Shown in pieces: positions 39,334-49,734 of a stretch of DNA of 64,000 nt. The first letter of the stretch is position 1. The number at the start of each line of letters is the position of its first letter. This DNA comes from an uncultured Flavobacteriaceae bacterium. Its GTDB lineage: Bacteria > Bacteroidota > Bacteroidia > Flavobacteriales > Flavobacteriaceae. Location: the NCBI GenBank assembly GCA_947500435.1, contig CANMRV010000011.1:1-64000 (forward strand), given 5' to 3'. Made by a program: the position numbers and the translations under genes. The notes under the pieces are model-generated. The model saw only the letters and a program-made list of their open reading frames with translations. It made no database searches and had not been told where the DNA came from.

Positions 39334-41562
39334 ATGGAAGTTATACCAAAAAAGGGGTTTAAGGGTTTAATTGAAAATTGGCAAAGTGATTTAATAGCAG
39401 CGGTGAGTGTCTCGCTCATTGCTTTACCACTTTCACTAGGTATTGCCTTAGCAGCCGGCGCACCCGCGATGTCTGGTATCATTTCTGCAATTGTTGGTGG
39501 TGTTGTAACAACACTTTATAGAGGTGGGCATATCTCAGTTAACGGACCTGCCAAAGGGGTAATTGCGGTTATACTTCTAGGCATTACAATAATGGATGAT
39601 GGTTCAGGGCAAGCCTTTAATTATGTATTGGCAGCAGTGGTTGTCTCAGGCGCTATTCAAGTTTTATTGGGCTTATTGAAATTGGGTCGACTAGCAGATA
39701 TCTTCCATTCTTCGGTGATTCACGGTATTTTGGCAGCCATCGGAATCATCATTTTTGCCAAACAAATACATGTTGCCATGGGTACACATTCTGATAGCCC
39801 GAGCATCATACAAAACCTTATTGATGCAGTTGTGTTGTTACCTCAAGCGAATCCTTTTGTGGTGATTATCGCTCTGGTAGGCCTACTTTTATTGTTGTTC
39901 CATTCCAAAATAAGTTATCGGTTTTTCCATTTCCTGCCCGCGCCAATGTGGGTAATTGCGCTTTCCATTCCGTTTGTTTATTTTTTCAATTTCTTTGACC
40001 AACATACTCTTTCATTCTTTGGAAAGGCATATGACGTAGGGCCCAATCTACTATTGGACATTCCCGATAACATTATGGATTCAATAATGCACCCCAATTT
40101 TGGTAAAATCAATACCATTGAATTTTGGACAACCGTATTTTCCATTTTAATCATAACAAGCATTGAATCATTGGCCATTGCGAAAGCAGTTGACAAAATT
40201 GATCCTTACAAGAGAAAGACGGATTTGAATAAGGATTTGACAGGCATTGGATTAAGTACCATGGCGGCTGGTTTGATAGGAGGATTGCCTATTATTGCTG
40301 TGATTATTCGAAGTACGGTTAACATCCACAATGGTGCGAAGACAAAGTGGTCAAATATGTATCAAGGACTGTTGTTATTACTTTTTATTGTGGTACTAAG
40401 CCCAATCATGAGACAAGTACCGCTCTGTGCTTTTGCTATTTTGCTTGTTTATACGGGGTTTAAATTAGCTTCACCTGCGGTCTTCAAACAAGTATATAGT
40501 CAAGGGACCGAGCAACTCATATTCTTTGTGGGTACTATGGTTTTAACCCTTTACACGAATCTATTAATTGGATTACTTGGCGGATTATTATTGGCCATGC
40601 TTAGTCACATGCTATTGGCCAGGGTCTCCATTCCACGGTTTTTTAGGATGGTCTACAAATCGGGTTCAGAATTGGTTAAGAAACCAGATGGCAGTTACGA
40701 TTTAAATATTAAGGGGATTGCGAATTTTTTAGGCATCTTAAAAATCGACAAATTAGTGGCTCAAATTCCTTCTGGTGCAGATGTGAATATCGATTTGTCG
40801 GAAACAAGATTGGTTGGTATGACCTATATGGATTACATCGTGGATTACCTAAAAATACAAAAAGACACGGGAGGCAAGGTCATTATAAATGGATTGGATT
40901 CGCATGTTTCCTCCTCTAGTCATAATAGGGCTTTAAAAATTTCTTTAAACAGTTCTACAGCGAAATTAGCGCCCAGGCAAAAACGATTACAAGATTTAGC
41001 AAATGAAAAAGACTATAAATACGCGCATCAAGTAGATTGGGACACGAAATACCTAAAGAATTTTCACTTTTTTGAAATTAGACCTATCGAACGTAAATCA
41101 AATTGCCTCAAAGGAACATTCAAAGATTTAGATGTGTCTTGGGAAATTGCAGATGTAACTTTCAGTGAAGGTGCAGCTTTTACTGCCGAAACCTTCAATA
41201 CAACGCTAATGGTCTTAAAATTGAATAAAAAAATACCCGTTTTCACAATGGAAAAAGAAGGCGTATTGGAAAGACTATTTGACCGAGTGATGGCATATAC
41301 GGGATATAAGGATATTGATTTTGAGATGTATCCAGATTTTTCCCGAAAGTTTCTGATTATGGGAAGTAAAGAGTCTGAAATTCGGTCATTTTTTACAGAT
41401 GAAATTATTCGCTTTTTCGAAAATCATCAGATTTATCATTTAGAAAGTAATGGCGAAGCACTCGTTATTTTTGACAAAATCAAATTAGCGAGAACCGATG
41501 AAACCATTGCGTTTATAGATTATGGCAAAGAATTAGCCACCCTTCTAGATGAAACGAAATAA
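39334..41562 (+). CDS. SulP-family anion transporter
   Basis: This 742-residue protein has about 12 membrane helices (residues 15-420) with the SulP N-terminal pattern ALPLSLGIALAAGAPAMSG, a STAS domain (near residues 450-545) and a further cytosolic region of about 200 residues that I do not recognise. Bacterial SulP proteins carry sulfate or bicarbonate; proximity to a Na+/H+ antiporter is compatible with bicarbonate uptake, which is inference. Confidence 0.87.
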   Translation: MEVIPKKGFKGLIENWQSDLIAAVSVSLIALPLSLGIALAAGAPAMSGIISAIVGGVVTTLYRGGHISVNGPAKGVIAVILLGITIMDDGSGQAFNYVLAAVVVSGAIQVLLGLLKLGRLADIFHSSVIHGILAAIGIIIFAKQIHVAMGTHSDSPSIIQNLIDAVVLLPQANPFVVIIALVGLLLLLFHSKISYRFFHFLPAPMWVIALSIPFVYFFNFFDQHTLSFFGKAYDVGPNLLLDIPDNIMDSIMHPNFGKINTIEFWTTVFSILIITSIESLAIAKAVDKIDPYKRKTDLNKDLTGIGLSTMAAGLIGGLPIIAVIIRSTVNIHNGAKTKWSNMYQGLLLLLFIVVLSPIMRQVPLCAFAILLVYTGFKLASPAVFKQVYSQGTEQLIFFVGTMVLTLYTNLLIGLLGGLLLAMLSHMLLARVSIPRFFRMVYKSGSELVKKPDGSYDLNIKGIANFLGILKIDKLVAQIPSGADVNIDLSETRLVGMTYMDYIVDYLKIQKDTGGKVIINGLDSHVSSSSHNRALKISLNSSTAKLAPRQKRLQDLANEKDYKYAHQVDWDTKYLKNFHFFEIRPIERKSNCLKGTFKDLDVSWEIADVTFSEGAAFTAETFNTTLMVLKLNKKIPVFTMEKEGVLERLFDRVMAYTGYKDIDFEMYPDFSRKFLIMGSKESEIRSFFTDEIIRFFENHQIYHLESNGEALVIFDKIKLARTDETIAFIDYGKELATLLDETK

Positions 41563-41692
41563 GGAGACGATATTGAAAAACAAACCCTAACAAGCGGTAT
41601 ATCATTCCATCAGCTGAAGCATAGGCAAGATACCGCTAAAAGATTTCATCTCTCAATGCTTATTCTTAATTTGCAACGAATAAAAAGCGTCT

Positions 41693-42553
41693 ATGAAACT
41701 CTACCCCATAGAAACAGGAAATTTCAAACTTGATGGCGGTGCAATGTTCGGTGTAGTACCGAGAACACTTTGGCAGAGAACGAATCCGGCAGATTCAAAT
41801 AATATGATTGATATGGCCGCCCGAAGCCTACTGATTGAGGATGGAGAGCGCCTCATATTAATCGATACCGGTTTAGGGAACAAGCAATCGAAGAAGTTCT
41901 TTAGCTATTACTATCAATGGGGCGAACATACTTTGGATAAGTCACTTGCAAAAGCTGGTTTTCATCGTGATGACATCACTGATGTTTTAATGACACATCT
42001 GCATTTCGACCATTGTGGAGGAAGTATTGAATGGAACAAAGACCGAACAGGCTATCAACCAGCTTTTAAAAATGCAATTTTTTGGACGAACGAAAACCAC
42101 TGGCATTGGGCTACGCAACCCAATGTTCGCGAAAAAGCTTCCTTTTTAAAAGAGAACTTATTGCCTATGGAAGAAAGTGGACAATTGAAATTTGTTTCCC
42201 GAGGTGATACCTCAATGGCTTTAAACTCAGAGCTGGGTTTTGATATTTTGTTTGTTGATGGCCACACCGAGAAAATGATGCTGCCTCATATAAATTACAA
42301 AGGCAAGACCCTTGTTTTTGTTGCCGACTTAGTTCCTACCGCTGGGCATATTCCTGTACCCTACGTTATGGGCTATGACACACGGCCTTTGTTAACTATG
42401 GATGAAAAAGCTACATTTCTCGAAAGTGCAGCAGCTCAAGATTATCTTTTATTCTTCGAGCATGATGCCCATAATGAAATTTGTAACTTGCAAAAAACTG
42501 AAAAAGGAATCCGCCTGAATGAAATTTTTACCTTTGATGAACTTTTTTCTTAA
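41693..42553 (+). CDS. Metallo-beta-lactamase-fold hydrolase
   Basis: This 286-residue protein has the zinc motif THLHFDHCGG near residue 103, LFVDGHTEKM with the next His, FVADLVPT and a C-terminal FEHDAHNE. The layout resembles lactonase-type and quorum-quenching members, but the substrate is unknown. No signal peptide, so probably cytosolic. Confidence 0.85.
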   Translation: MKLYPIETGNFKLDGGAMFGVVPRTLWQRTNPADSNNMIDMAARSLLIEDGERLILIDTGLGNKQSKKFFSYYYQWGEHTLDKSLAKAGFHRDDITDVLMTHLHFDHCGGSIEWNKDRTGYQPAFKNAIFWTNENHWHWATQPNVREKASFLKENLLPMEESGQLKFVSRGDTSMALNSELGFDILFVDGHTEKMMLPHINYKGKTLVFVADLVPTAGHIPVPYVMGYDTRPLLTMDEKATFLESAAAQDYLLFFEHDAHNEICNLQKTEKGIRLNEIFTFDELFS

Positions 42554-42649
42554 ATCGTTGAAAATGTAATTACCTCATTTTTGGCATGTTTTTTTCTTGA
42601 AGAGAAACAAAAGAAATTCCAGAACTTTATGCCAACAAAAAAATTCTCT

Positions 42650-44281
42650 ATGAAACAATTATTTTCAAAATCTAGTATTGCAATCTGCATATCTGCCGTA
42701 TTAATGGGTTGTGGAGCGACCACAATAATTTCAACTCCGATTGAAAACATCGATACAACACCTTCAAAAATAGCTGACCTAACGGAGGTACAGAAAAAGA
42801 ACTGGGGTCATTTGGATTTAGTAACAGATACTATCCCCGGTATGAGTGTTGATAAGGCATACCGAGAAATCATTGGAAATAAGAAAGGTCAGAAGGTAAT
42901 TGTAGCTGTCCTCGATTCAGGAGTTGATTTAAAACATGAAGATCTAGATGATGTGCTCTGGACCAACAAAGGCGAAAGAGCTGGAGATGGAAAAGACAAT
43001 GATAACAACGGATATATAGATGATGTTCATGGCTATAATTTTTTAGGTGAATCGTATAATGAGCAGTTAGAAGCCGCGCGAATTGTTAAGCTAAAACTGG
43101 GTGATGCCGCGATGCAGGCAAAAGCAAAAGCAAAAGTGGATGCCGAATATACCAAAGCCCTTCAGGGCAAACAAAATTATGAGCAATTTCTGCAGGCTGT
43201 AAAAAATTCTCATGAGCAACTAATAAAGGAATTCGGAAAATCAAATTATACAAAAAAAGAGGTTTCTGCACTTAAACCGAAAACTGAGGCAATGCAGCAA
43301 ACCGTAGGTGTTGCACTTCAGGCATTTTCATATGCTGATGATTTACCAAGTTTTATGGAACTTCTTTCGGATGGAATCAAACATTTTTCTGATCAAGCCA
43401 ATTATAATTATAATGTAAATTTTGATGGAAGGAAAGAAGTGGGCGACAATCCGTATGATATAAATGACACGAAGTATGGGAATGGAAATCCACAAAGTCG
43501 AAATGAAGATGAAAGCCACGGGTCACATGTTGCCGGAATCATTGCAGCCGAAAGAAACAACGGAAAAGGGGCAAATGGTATTGCGAACAATGTGGCCATT
43601 ATGAGTATTCGTGCGGTGCCAAATGGTGACGAATATGACAAAGACATTGCCTTAGGTATTCGATATGCCGTAAATAATGGCGCCAAAATCATTAATGGTA
43701 GTTTCGGAAAGGGTTTTTCTCCAAATGCAGAATGGGTATACGAAGCTATAAAATATGCTGCCTCAAAAGATGTGCTTTTTGTTCATGCAGCGGGTAACGA
43801 CGGTGCAAATCTAGATGACCCAAATGAACCAAATTTTCCGAATGATGCTGTTAATAATGGCCCAGAAATTGCAGATAATGTGATTACCGTAGGTGCCTTG
43901 GACCCAAAATATGGTGGAACACTTGTGGCGAGCTACTCAAATTATGGAAAAATAAATGTCGATGTTTTCGCTCCAGGAACGGACATTTATTCAACCTATC
44001 CGAATAATACTTATGAATATTCACCAGGTACTTCAATGGCTGCTCCAGCAGTAGCGGGAGTGGCGGCTTTAATTCGTTCGCAATACCCTAAATTGACCGC
44101 GGCTCAGGTAAAAAAGATTATTTTAAAATCGGGCCTTCCCGTAAAAACAAAAGTTGCATTAGGTGGTGATGCCGCTAAGGTTGCAAGTTTAGATGAAATA
44201 TCAACTTCAGGAAGAATCGTAAACGCCTACAATGCCCTGATTATGGCCCAAAGTGTAAGCTCTGGAAAAATTCAATTATAA
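42650..44281 (+). CDS. S8 subtilisin-like protease, lipoprotein
   Basis: About 543 residues start at MKQLFSKSS with lipobox VLMGCG; upstream in-frame ATGs would place charged residues before the signal. The catalytic triad is visible: AVLDSGVDLKHEDL (Asp), ESHGSHVAG (His), GTSMAAPAVAG (Ser), plus the oxyanion Asn in HAAGNDGAN. An insert of about 150 residues separates Asp and His regions. It is followed after 6 bp by an M1 peptidase. Confidence 0.9.
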   Translation: MKQLFSKSSIAICISAVLMGCGATTIISTPIENIDTTPSKIADLTEVQKKNWGHLDLVTDTIPGMSVDKAYREIIGNKKGQKVIVAVLDSGVDLKHEDLDDVLWTNKGERAGDGKDNDNNGYIDDVHGYNFLGESYNEQLEAARIVKLKLGDAAMQAKAKAKVDAEYTKALQGKQNYEQFLQAVKNSHEQLIKEFGKSNYTKKEVSALKPKTEAMQQTVGVALQAFSYADDLPSFMELLSDGIKHFSDQANYNYNVNFDGRKEVGDNPYDINDTKYGNGNPQSRNEDESHGSHVAGIIAAERNNGKGANGIANNVAIMSIRAVPNGDEYDKDIALGIRYAVNNGAKIINGSFGKGFSPNAEWVYEAIKYAASKDVLFVHAAGNDGANLDDPNEPNFPNDAVNNGPEIADNVITVGALDPKYGGTLVASYSNYGKINVDVFAPGTDIYSTYPNNTYEYSPGTSMAAPAVAGVAALIRSQYPKLTAAQVKKIILKSGLPVKTKVALGGDAAKVASLDEISTSGRIVNAYNALIMAQSVSSGKIQL

Positions 44282-44287
44282 TATACC

Positions 44288-46171
44288 ATGCAGTATAAAA
44301 ATCGTAAGTCTTTAACATTTCTCTTTGTTCTCTTAGGGTGTTTGGGATTAATAAATGCCCAAAACACCTCTAATTATTGGCAACAGCACGTGGATTATAC
44401 CATGGTCGTGGATATGAACGTAGAGAACTTCCAATACACGGGAACCCAAAAACTGGTCTACACCAATAATTCTCCAGATGAAATAACACGCGTGTATTAT
44501 CATCTCTATTTCAATGCCTTCCAACCTGGAAGCGAAATGGATATGCGATTGCAAAGCATTGCAGATCCCGATGGAAGAATGACCACCGCAGAAAAGAAAA
44601 GTAGAATTGCCACGCTTACAGAAACTGAGATTGGTTATTTGCATCCGACCTCCTTGAAGCAAGATGGAATTGATGTCAAATTCAATGAGGAGGGTACTGT
44701 CTTAGTTGTTGACTTGGCAAAACCAATTCCCGCTGGTGGAAAAAGCACTTTTGATATGGAATTCAAAGGTCAAGTCCCCGTTCAAATTCGACGTTCAGGG
44801 AGAAATAACAAAGATGGTGTTGCGCTTTCTATGAGTCAGTGGTATCCAAAGTTAGCTGAATATGATTTTGAAGGCTGGCATGCCGACCCGTATATCGCTC
44901 GTGAATTTCATGGTGTTTGGGGTGATTTTGATGTGAAACTGACCATTGACAAAACATACATTGTAGGCGGAACGGGATATCTTCAAAATCCAGAAGAAAT
45001 TGGGCATGGTTATGAAGTTCCTGGGACTAAAGTTAAAAAGCAAAGAGGTAAGACCTTGACATGGCACTTTAAAGCGCCAATGGTACATGATTTTATGTGG
45101 GCCGCCGACCCTGAATACGTGCATGACACCTTGCAAATGGAAGATGGACCAACACTGCACTTCCTTTATAAAAATGATTCGATATATCGAGATACTTGGA
45201 CGAAGGTGCAGCCCTTGACCGAAAAGGCAATGCGTTTTTTCAGCAAGAATATCGGGGAATATCCATACAAACAATATTCTGTTATTCAAGGTGGCGATGG
45301 TGGAATGGAATACGCAATGGCCACTTTAATTACCGGAGGGGATAAACCTGGAAGCGTTATTGGAACCATGATTCACGAACTAGCGCACTCGTGGTTTCAA
45401 CATATTTTGGCAACCAACGAAGCCAAGCATGAATGGATGGATGAAGGATTTACCTCTTTCGTTTCTGCCCTTTGCAGCAATGAAATTAGACAACAGGACA
45501 AGCGAAATCCCTTTGAAAGTTCTTACAACAGTTATTTCAACTTAGTTGCTTCGGGCAAAGAACAACCCCAGACAACCCATGCAGATCGCTACGATTCGAA
45601 TGGCCCATACGGAGCCTCAGCCTATAGAAAAGGATCTATCTTTTTATCTCAGTTGGGCTATGTTATAGGTCAAGATAAACTCATGGAAGCCCTCCAAAAG
45701 TATTATGCGGATTTCAAATTCAAACATCCCGTGCCCAATGACATCAAGAGAAGTGCTGAAAAAGTTTCTGGAATGGAATTGGACTGGTATCTAATGGACT
45801 GGACACAAACCACAAATACCATCGATTATGGAATCAAAGAAGTGGCTGCTGAAGGAGAAAAAACAAAAATCAGCATGGAGCGCAACGGACTAATGCCTAT
45901 GCCAATAGATGTTTTAGTGGTTTATAATGATGGTACACAAGAAACTTTTTACGCGCCCTTGCGTATGATGCGAGGCGAAAAGGAGAACCCATATCCGCAG
46001 TTGAAAAGAACGGTTTTGGAAGATTGGGCTTGGGCAAACCCATCCTATGGATTTAGTATTGATAGACCTTTGGAAGATATCAAGGCTATTATGATTGATC
46101 CATCGCAATTGATGGCTGATGTGAATCAAGAGAATAATATTTGGCAGCCGACGCCAATGCCAAAAAACTAA
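44288..46171 (+). CDS. M1-family zinc aminopeptidase-like protein
   Basis: This 627-residue secreted protein (signal peptide to about residue 24) has HELAHSWFQH with a downstream Glu in EWMDEGF, the M1 zinc site. GGDGGMEYAMATL takes the place of the usual GAMEN exopeptidase motif. With the preceding subtilase it forms a probable extracellular proteolysis operon. Confidence 0.9.
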   Translation: MQYKNRKSLTFLFVLLGCLGLINAQNTSNYWQQHVDYTMVVDMNVENFQYTGTQKLVYTNNSPDEITRVYYHLYFNAFQPGSEMDMRLQSIADPDGRMTTAEKKSRIATLTETEIGYLHPTSLKQDGIDVKFNEEGTVLVVDLAKPIPAGGKSTFDMEFKGQVPVQIRRSGRNNKDGVALSMSQWYPKLAEYDFEGWHADPYIAREFHGVWGDFDVKLTIDKTYIVGGTGYLQNPEEIGHGYEVPGTKVKKQRGKTLTWHFKAPMVHDFMWAADPEYVHDTLQMEDGPTLHFLYKNDSIYRDTWTKVQPLTEKAMRFFSKNIGEYPYKQYSVIQGGDGGMEYAMATLITGGDKPGSVIGTMIHELAHSWFQHILATNEAKHEWMDEGFTSFVSALCSNEIRQQDKRNPFESSYNSYFNLVASGKEQPQTTHADRYDSNGPYGASAYRKGSIFLSQLGYVIGQDKLMEALQKYYADFKFKHPVPNDIKRSAEKVSGMELDWYLMDWTQTTNTIDYGIKEVAAEGEKTKISMERNGLMPMPIDVLVVYNDGTQETFYAPLRMMRGEKENPYPQLKRTVLEDWAWANPSYGFSIDRPLEDIKAIMIDPSQLMADVNQENNIWQPTPMPKN

Positions 46172-47371
46172 CTAGTACCAGGGTTCGTTTCGATACATGT
46201 GGTTGCTAGCAGTTCGCTCTCTATTATACATCATTACATGTGTTTTATCAACCTCTCGGTTGCGATAACCAAGCAAGTGGAAAAACGATTTGGTAAAGAA
46301 GCGGGCTACGGAAAGGTTTACCAAAAGACTTTCTTTTGCGGAGCTACTCCAAGTTATTCCAGGTAAGAGCGTTAGTAAGTTGTCAAACTTTGTTTTTCGA
46401 AGAATTGCTGATGTTTTCAATGCCCACCTTGGGATGTTTTTAATAAGGAAGAAGCCTTCAGCACCTTGTTGTTGATACAATGGCATAAACAGCATTGTAT
46501 TTTTCTCCGCAAAAACCTTCTCTCTATTCTGAATAGCCAATAAAGTACCTTTTGTTACCTTTTGAAAACTTTCATAACCATTGAGCATGCTGAACTCATC
46601 GGTTTTTTTTAATCCTTGGCGGTGAACTACTTCGTAAAATCTAGAATCCGCTTTCGCTGAAGCATCTAGCTGCTTGTAGTATATTTCAAAATATTCAACC
46701 TCCTGTCTCTCAATCATTCCTGAAAAAACCAAAGTCAACCACAGGAAAGCAATGCTGTTCTTTACTGCGGACTCTTCATTGTGCTGACCAGATTCAAAAC
46801 CCAATGAGACGTAGCCCATTTTATTCATACGGCTCAACAGAGGCCCATCTAGATATTCCTCAATCCCCAATATAATGGGTACAGGAAATTGTTTCGAAAA
46901 TTTTCTGTTTATTAATGCGTCATTAATTGTTATAAATGGAAGTGTTTTGCTTGAAGTGGTGTGGAAGTCAATAAAATAAAATGGGGGTTCATAAGAACCT
47001 AAGGCTCCTGAAATTATCCGCTCAATTTCTAGTAATTCAACTTCTTCTACTTCCAGTTCTGAGATAGGTTTGTTCTTAATCTCGCCAATCTTTTCAACCG
47101 TCCAAAGGCGATTTAAATCTTGGTTCAAAAACCTTCTTCTTTGTAATAAAGCAGGAATATTTCCTCGAATTCCAATTAGTGTTCCTCGAACTTCAAAAGA
47201 ACCCTTGTTTAATTTTTCAAAAAGATTTTCCAGAGCCTTCACTCCAGCCGGTTCGTTACCATGAATACCTCCAAAACAAATAATAGTTGGTCCGTTTTGT
47301 TCACCATCTACCTTACCTATGAAACGGCTGATTTGTTCAATACTTCGGGGTTTTTCTATCGATTCGGTCAT
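46172..47371 (-). CDS. Succinylglutamate desuccinylase/aspartoacylase-like protein
   Basis: This 399-residue protein has the zinc carboxypeptidase-like site CFGGIHGNEPAG near residue 33 and IDFHTTSS near residue 133. It is longer than typical AstE. It follows the GCS2-CBS gene by 3 bp; this pairing with a GCS2-type ligase suggests processing of a small peptide or acylated amino acid. Substrate unknown. Confidence 0.82.
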   Translation of the reverse strand: MTESIEKPRSIEQISRFIGKVDGEQNGPTIICFGGIHGNEPAGVKALENLFEKLNKGSFEVRGTLIGIRGNIPALLQRRRFLNQDLNRLWTVEKIGEIKNKPISELEVEEVELLEIERIISGALGSYEPPFYFIDFHTTSSKTLPFITINDALINRKFSKQFPVPIILGIEEYLDGPLLSRMNKMGYVSLGFESGQHNEESAVKNSIAFLWLTLVFSGMIERQEVEYFEIYYKQLDASAKADSRFYEVVHRQGLKKTDEFSMLNGYESFQKVTKGTLLAIQNREKVFAEKNTMLFMPLYQQQGAEGFFLIKNIPRWALKTSAILRKTKFDNLLTLLPGITWSSSAKESLLVNLSVARFFTKSFFHLLGYRNREVDKTHVMMYNRERTASNHMYRNEPWY

Positions 47372-47374
47372 CCC

Positions 47375-49222
47375 TCAAAGGTCATTTGTAGTAATAATCC
47401 CTACTAGTTTTTTGCCTTTAATTACCGGCAGACAATTTATTTTATTTTGTCTCATAGTGTCCTTTGCCTCATGAAGTGTAGTAGCCGATGTCGCCGTTAT
47501 CAAATCTGTTCTCATAATACTTTTAACAGGTTTCTTCCGTTCCTTGGGATTGTCCTTATAATTTTTTACATCAGTCCATGTTAATAATCCTACCAAATTA
47601 AAGTGAATGTCCATTATGGGTACATGATGAATGTTCCGCCATTCCATCATTCTTAGTACCAAATCTGCGCTATCATTTTCTTGGGCAGTTACAATTTTCG
47701 TGTTCATGTAATGGCGCAATTGTTTTTGATTTTCCTCTGGAATGTATTCACTTCCGCGAGCCAATTGCCACGCATCTATGGTGTATCCTTTTTGCTCATG
47801 TTCATAAATACTTGCAGTTAGAATTCGTAAGGCATCCGGAGTTTTATGTTCCTTTTTAAGTTTCCGAAGGCTTTGGACCATCCATCGGGCACCATTTTTA
47901 TTTTTTATCCGGTTTTCTATAACGGCCAGATACTTTTCGGCGTCCTTGGGTAAAACATTCATTCGATAAAGACCTCTATAGGCCATAGGCAGGAAATGGT
48001 CTAATAATAATTCTTTGCATGGAATAAGTTCTCCATCCCAATAAAATTGGGCGGCTGTTCCGTAACGGGCGGCATTGTAAAAGTTACCTTTTGCATCCTT
48101 GAAGTCCATTTTTTCATGAATGCTATCCAAATGCTTTGGTCTACCTTGCATGATTCCCGCCCAAAACATAAAATTGGCGATCTCATCCGTTGTTGTGGGG
48201 CCAGAAGGCATATAGCGATTCTCGATGCGCACGTGGGGTTTGCCCTCGGTAACACCATAACAAAGCCGATTCCACTTATACACCGTGCCATTGTGCAGTT
48301 GCAATGCTTTCAATTTGGGAATGTTCCCTTTTTCAAGCTCAGATAGACTTTCCGTTTGGAAATCCGCAGTCAAAAGGCTTCTAAAATTTACCACACTATC
48401 CTTATAAAAATCAACTATCGTACCCCTCGCCCAATCGTTTCCGAACCCGACCCTGGCATCACGCTCATTGAGTAGAAAATTGCTTGCTCTAGTATCGACA
48501 CTCTGGGTAAAAAGGGCAATTCGGGTTTCTTGCCAAAGTTCCCTTCCCATCAATATTGGTGAATTGGCACAAATTGATAGCACTGGGCCGGCAATGGCTT
48601 GGGCCCAATTATAACTATCAACAAAATCATTGGCATCTAGCTGTAAATGTGCCTGAAAACTGGTATTACATCCCTCAAAAAGAATGGAATCATGGTGCAA
48701 ATTTATTTCGTCTACTCCCTTGATGTGTAGCTCAAGGTCATCGCCACGTAAATCACGAATGGTCTCGTCAAGCACCTGATACCTTTTCACAGGAGTCATA
48801 TATGAAGTGAGTAAATGGCGTGAATCGATAGTTGGTAAGATTCCTGTCAAAATAACCTTAAGATTATGCTTTGCCGCATTCGTTTTTGCCTTGGACATTA
48901 ATTGGTCTAGTTGCTCGTGCATTTTTGAGAAACAATCTTCGCCAAGTAGCAATGGGTTAAGATTAACCTCAAGATTATATAGTGCTATTTCGGTAGTGAA
49001 ACTAGGGTCATTTATAGCTTTTAAAACCTCCAAGGCTTTATTTGAAGGTTCCCATTGCTCGTCGACTAAACAAAATTCCTGCTCGGCGCCAATATGAATA
49101 TTCGTATCGAACATTCCTGTATTCAGCATTTGTTCCAAAGCTTCCAAATCACCCAATAACTGTGAAATGTACCTCTCTCGTAAAATACTTCCTGATAAAC
49201 GTTCAACTTTCAATTCGCCCAT
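47375..49222 (-). CDS. GCS2-type glutamate-cysteine ligase-like protein with CBS pair
   Basis: This 615-residue protein has a carboxylate-amine ligase domain of the GCS2 family (residues about 30-420; GAEQEFCLVD and HVRIENRYMPSGPTTTDE motifs) fused to a C-terminal pair of CBS domains (about 500-615) that usually bind adenine nucleotides. It may join an amino acid to glutamate, under energy control. It sits upstream of the desuccinylase-like gene in a two-gene operon. Confidence 0.85.
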   Translation of the reverse strand: MGELKVERLSGSILRERYISQLLGDLEALEQMLNTGMFDTNIHIGAEQEFCLVDEQWEPSNKALEVLKAINDPSFTTEIALYNLEVNLNPLLLGEDCFSKMHEQLDQLMSKAKTNAAKHNLKVILTGILPTIDSRHLLTSYMTPVKRYQVLDETIRDLRGDDLELHIKGVDEINLHHDSILFEGCNTSFQAHLQLDANDFVDSYNWAQAIAGPVLSICANSPILMGRELWQETRIALFTQSVDTRASNFLLNERDARVGFGNDWARGTIVDFYKDSVVNFRSLLTADFQTESLSELEKGNIPKLKALQLHNGTVYKWNRLCYGVTEGKPHVRIENRYMPSGPTTTDEIANFMFWAGIMQGRPKHLDSIHEKMDFKDAKGNFYNAARYGTAAQFYWDGELIPCKELLLDHFLPMAYRGLYRMNVLPKDAEKYLAVIENRIKNKNGARWMVQSLRKLKKEHKTPDALRILTASIYEHEQKGYTIDAWQLARGSEYIPEENQKQLRHYMNTKIVTAQENDSADLVLRMMEWRNIHHVPIMDIHFNLVGLLTWTDVKNYKDNPKERKKPVKSIMRTDLITATSATTLHEAKDTMRQNKINCLPVIKGKKLVGIITTNDL

Positions 49223-49356
49223 ATCCGTTATGGTTTTGGTTAACTTGACTTTATTAGGTTTTTTGAACCTCGACTAATTTAGCGTCTTAGGGCCGTGACA
49301 ACTATGACAATTATCATAAACTAAAACCAGCCTATAATGTTTACTTTTATAGCCTT

Positions 49357-49734
49357 ATGGCGTTCTCGTTTCCCAGAAAAGAAAAATTGAAGAGTAAAAA
49401 GTTAATAGAACAACTTTTTGCAGAGGGGCAGCCCGTTTCAAACTATCCTATCAAACTTATATATCTCAAAACAGAACTCCCCTTTGAGGTGTCAATTCAA
49501 GCCGGGGTAACTGTACCTAAAAAAAACTTCAAAAGTGCTGTAAAACGCAACCGTATCAAACGTTTGATGCGCGAAAGTTATCGACTAAACAAAGGGCTCG
49601 TTTTTAACAATAGTAAGGGGACTTTTGCGTTTCTATTTTTATACCTTGGTAAAGAAATGCCCGATTACGCCCTTGTAGAAGAAAATTTGAAAGCGGTGCT
49701 CCATAAATTCAAAAAGAAAATCAACGATGAATAA
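49357..49734 (+). CDS. rnpA: Ribonuclease P protein component
   Basis: This 125-residue basic protein has the RnpA signature KNFKSAVKRNRIKRLMRESY near residues 55-75. It is the protein subunit that assists 5' processing of tRNA precursors. It overlaps the S41 peptidase gene by 8 bp. The usual neighbour rpmH is absent here. Confidence 0.93.
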   Translation: MAFSFPRKEKLKSKKLIEQLFAEGQPVSNYPIKLIYLKTELPFEVSIQAGVTVPKKNFKSAVKRNRIKRLMRESYRLNKGLVFNNSKGTFAFLFLYLGKEMPDYALVEENLKAVLHKFKKKINDE

